Assembly (NCBI GenBank): GCA_949752735.1 | Contig: OX457041.1 | Span: 27,563,400-27,627,399 of the forward strand | DNA length: 64,000 nucleotides | DNA from: Lumbricus terrestris | Taxonomy: Eukaryota; Annelida; Clitellata; Crassiclitellata; Lumbricidae | Direction of reading: 5' to 3' | Shown here: positions 63,689 through 64,000 of the stretch, piece after piece | How positions within the stretch are numbered: the first letter of the stretch is position 1 | Layout: every line of letters begins with the position of its first letter | Translations under genes and position numbers: made by a program | Notes under the pieces: generated by a model | Seen by the model: only the letters and a program-made list of their open reading frames with translations | Database searches by the model: none | What the model was told of the DNA's origin: nothing

Positions 63689-64000
63689 ATGGATGGGGCA
63701 TAAGGACCATCATACATGGGGCATAAGGACCATCATTCATGGGGCATAAGGACCATCATTCATGGGGCATAAGGACCATCATTCATGGGGCATAAGGATC
63801 ATCATTCATGAGGCATAAGGACCATCATTCATGGGGCATATGGACCATCATTCATTCATGTGGCATGAGGACCATCATTCATGTGGCATGAGGACCATCA
63901 TTCATGGGGCATAAGGACCATTATTCATTCATGTGGCATGAGGACCATCATTCATGGGGCATAAGGACCATCATTCATGGGGCATGAGGGCGATCATTCA
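63689..64000. repeat. 23-bp minisatellite running off the window end
   Basis: Units CATGGGGCATAAGGACCATC + ATT repeat about 13 times, with variants GTGGCATGAGG and a 4-bp insertion CATT. The array continues past 64000. Confidence 0.95.

Overview
This is genomic DNA of an invertebrate animal. Protein-coding sequence is scarce and split into short exons with GT..AG introns. Introns are long, and interspersed repeats are abundant: LINEs of the CR1/L2 type, tRNA-derived SINEs, Tc1/mariner, hAT and fold-back DNA elements, minisatellites and microsatellites. Two genes are complete and can be read exon by exon. Their sequences are bilaterian, and the fifth finger of the zinc-finger protein resembles invertebrate rather than vertebrate Scratch. 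I cannot name the species; a marine invertebrate such as an echinoderm or a lophotrochozoan would fit. The octamer TAGGCCTA is very common outside the first gene.

Layout. 1-1505: nested transposon debris (a hAT-like MITE inside a mariner remnant, then an unclassified C-rich repeat). 2550-20469 (+): an 18-exon gene for CHERP, an RS-rich, spliceosome-associated protein with SURP, CID and G-patch domains. The predicted protein has 806 residues and every exon junction keeps frame. Its introns carry several repeat elements and two minisatellites made of splice-donor-like units. 20470-30050: intergenic space between two convergent genes, with a mariner relic, a 34-bp perfect palindrome, a 2.4-kb fold-back element with 0.8-kb arms and a 22-bp minisatellite. 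30051-59245 (-): a Scratch-type transcription factor gene (Snail superfamily). The zinc-finger exon is at 30051-30976 and the SNAG-domain exon at 59086-59245, separated by a 28.1-kb intron. This second gene was recovered by recognising MPRSFL on the minus strand and checking that the splice phase joins to the finger exon.

The Scratch intron holds most of the window's mobile DNA: three LINE fragments, four mariner-type elements (one inserted in another), hAT elements with 8-bp target duplications, a tRNA-SINE, a 0.68-kb 18-bp minisatellite and a 1-kb polypurine tract. Upstream of the Scratch start codon are a cluster of eight ATCGAT palindromes and a CpG-rich block that may be its promoter. 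60.5-64 kb holds LINE 3' ends with a conserved hairpin, a nearly full-length tRNA-SINE and the start of a 23-bp minisatellite that runs off the end.

The two genes are not functionally linked by anything visible: CHERP is a general splicing factor, while Scratch proteins are neuronal transcriptional repressors. Most long open reading frames in the window are artefacts of simple repeats whose unit length is a multiple of three.
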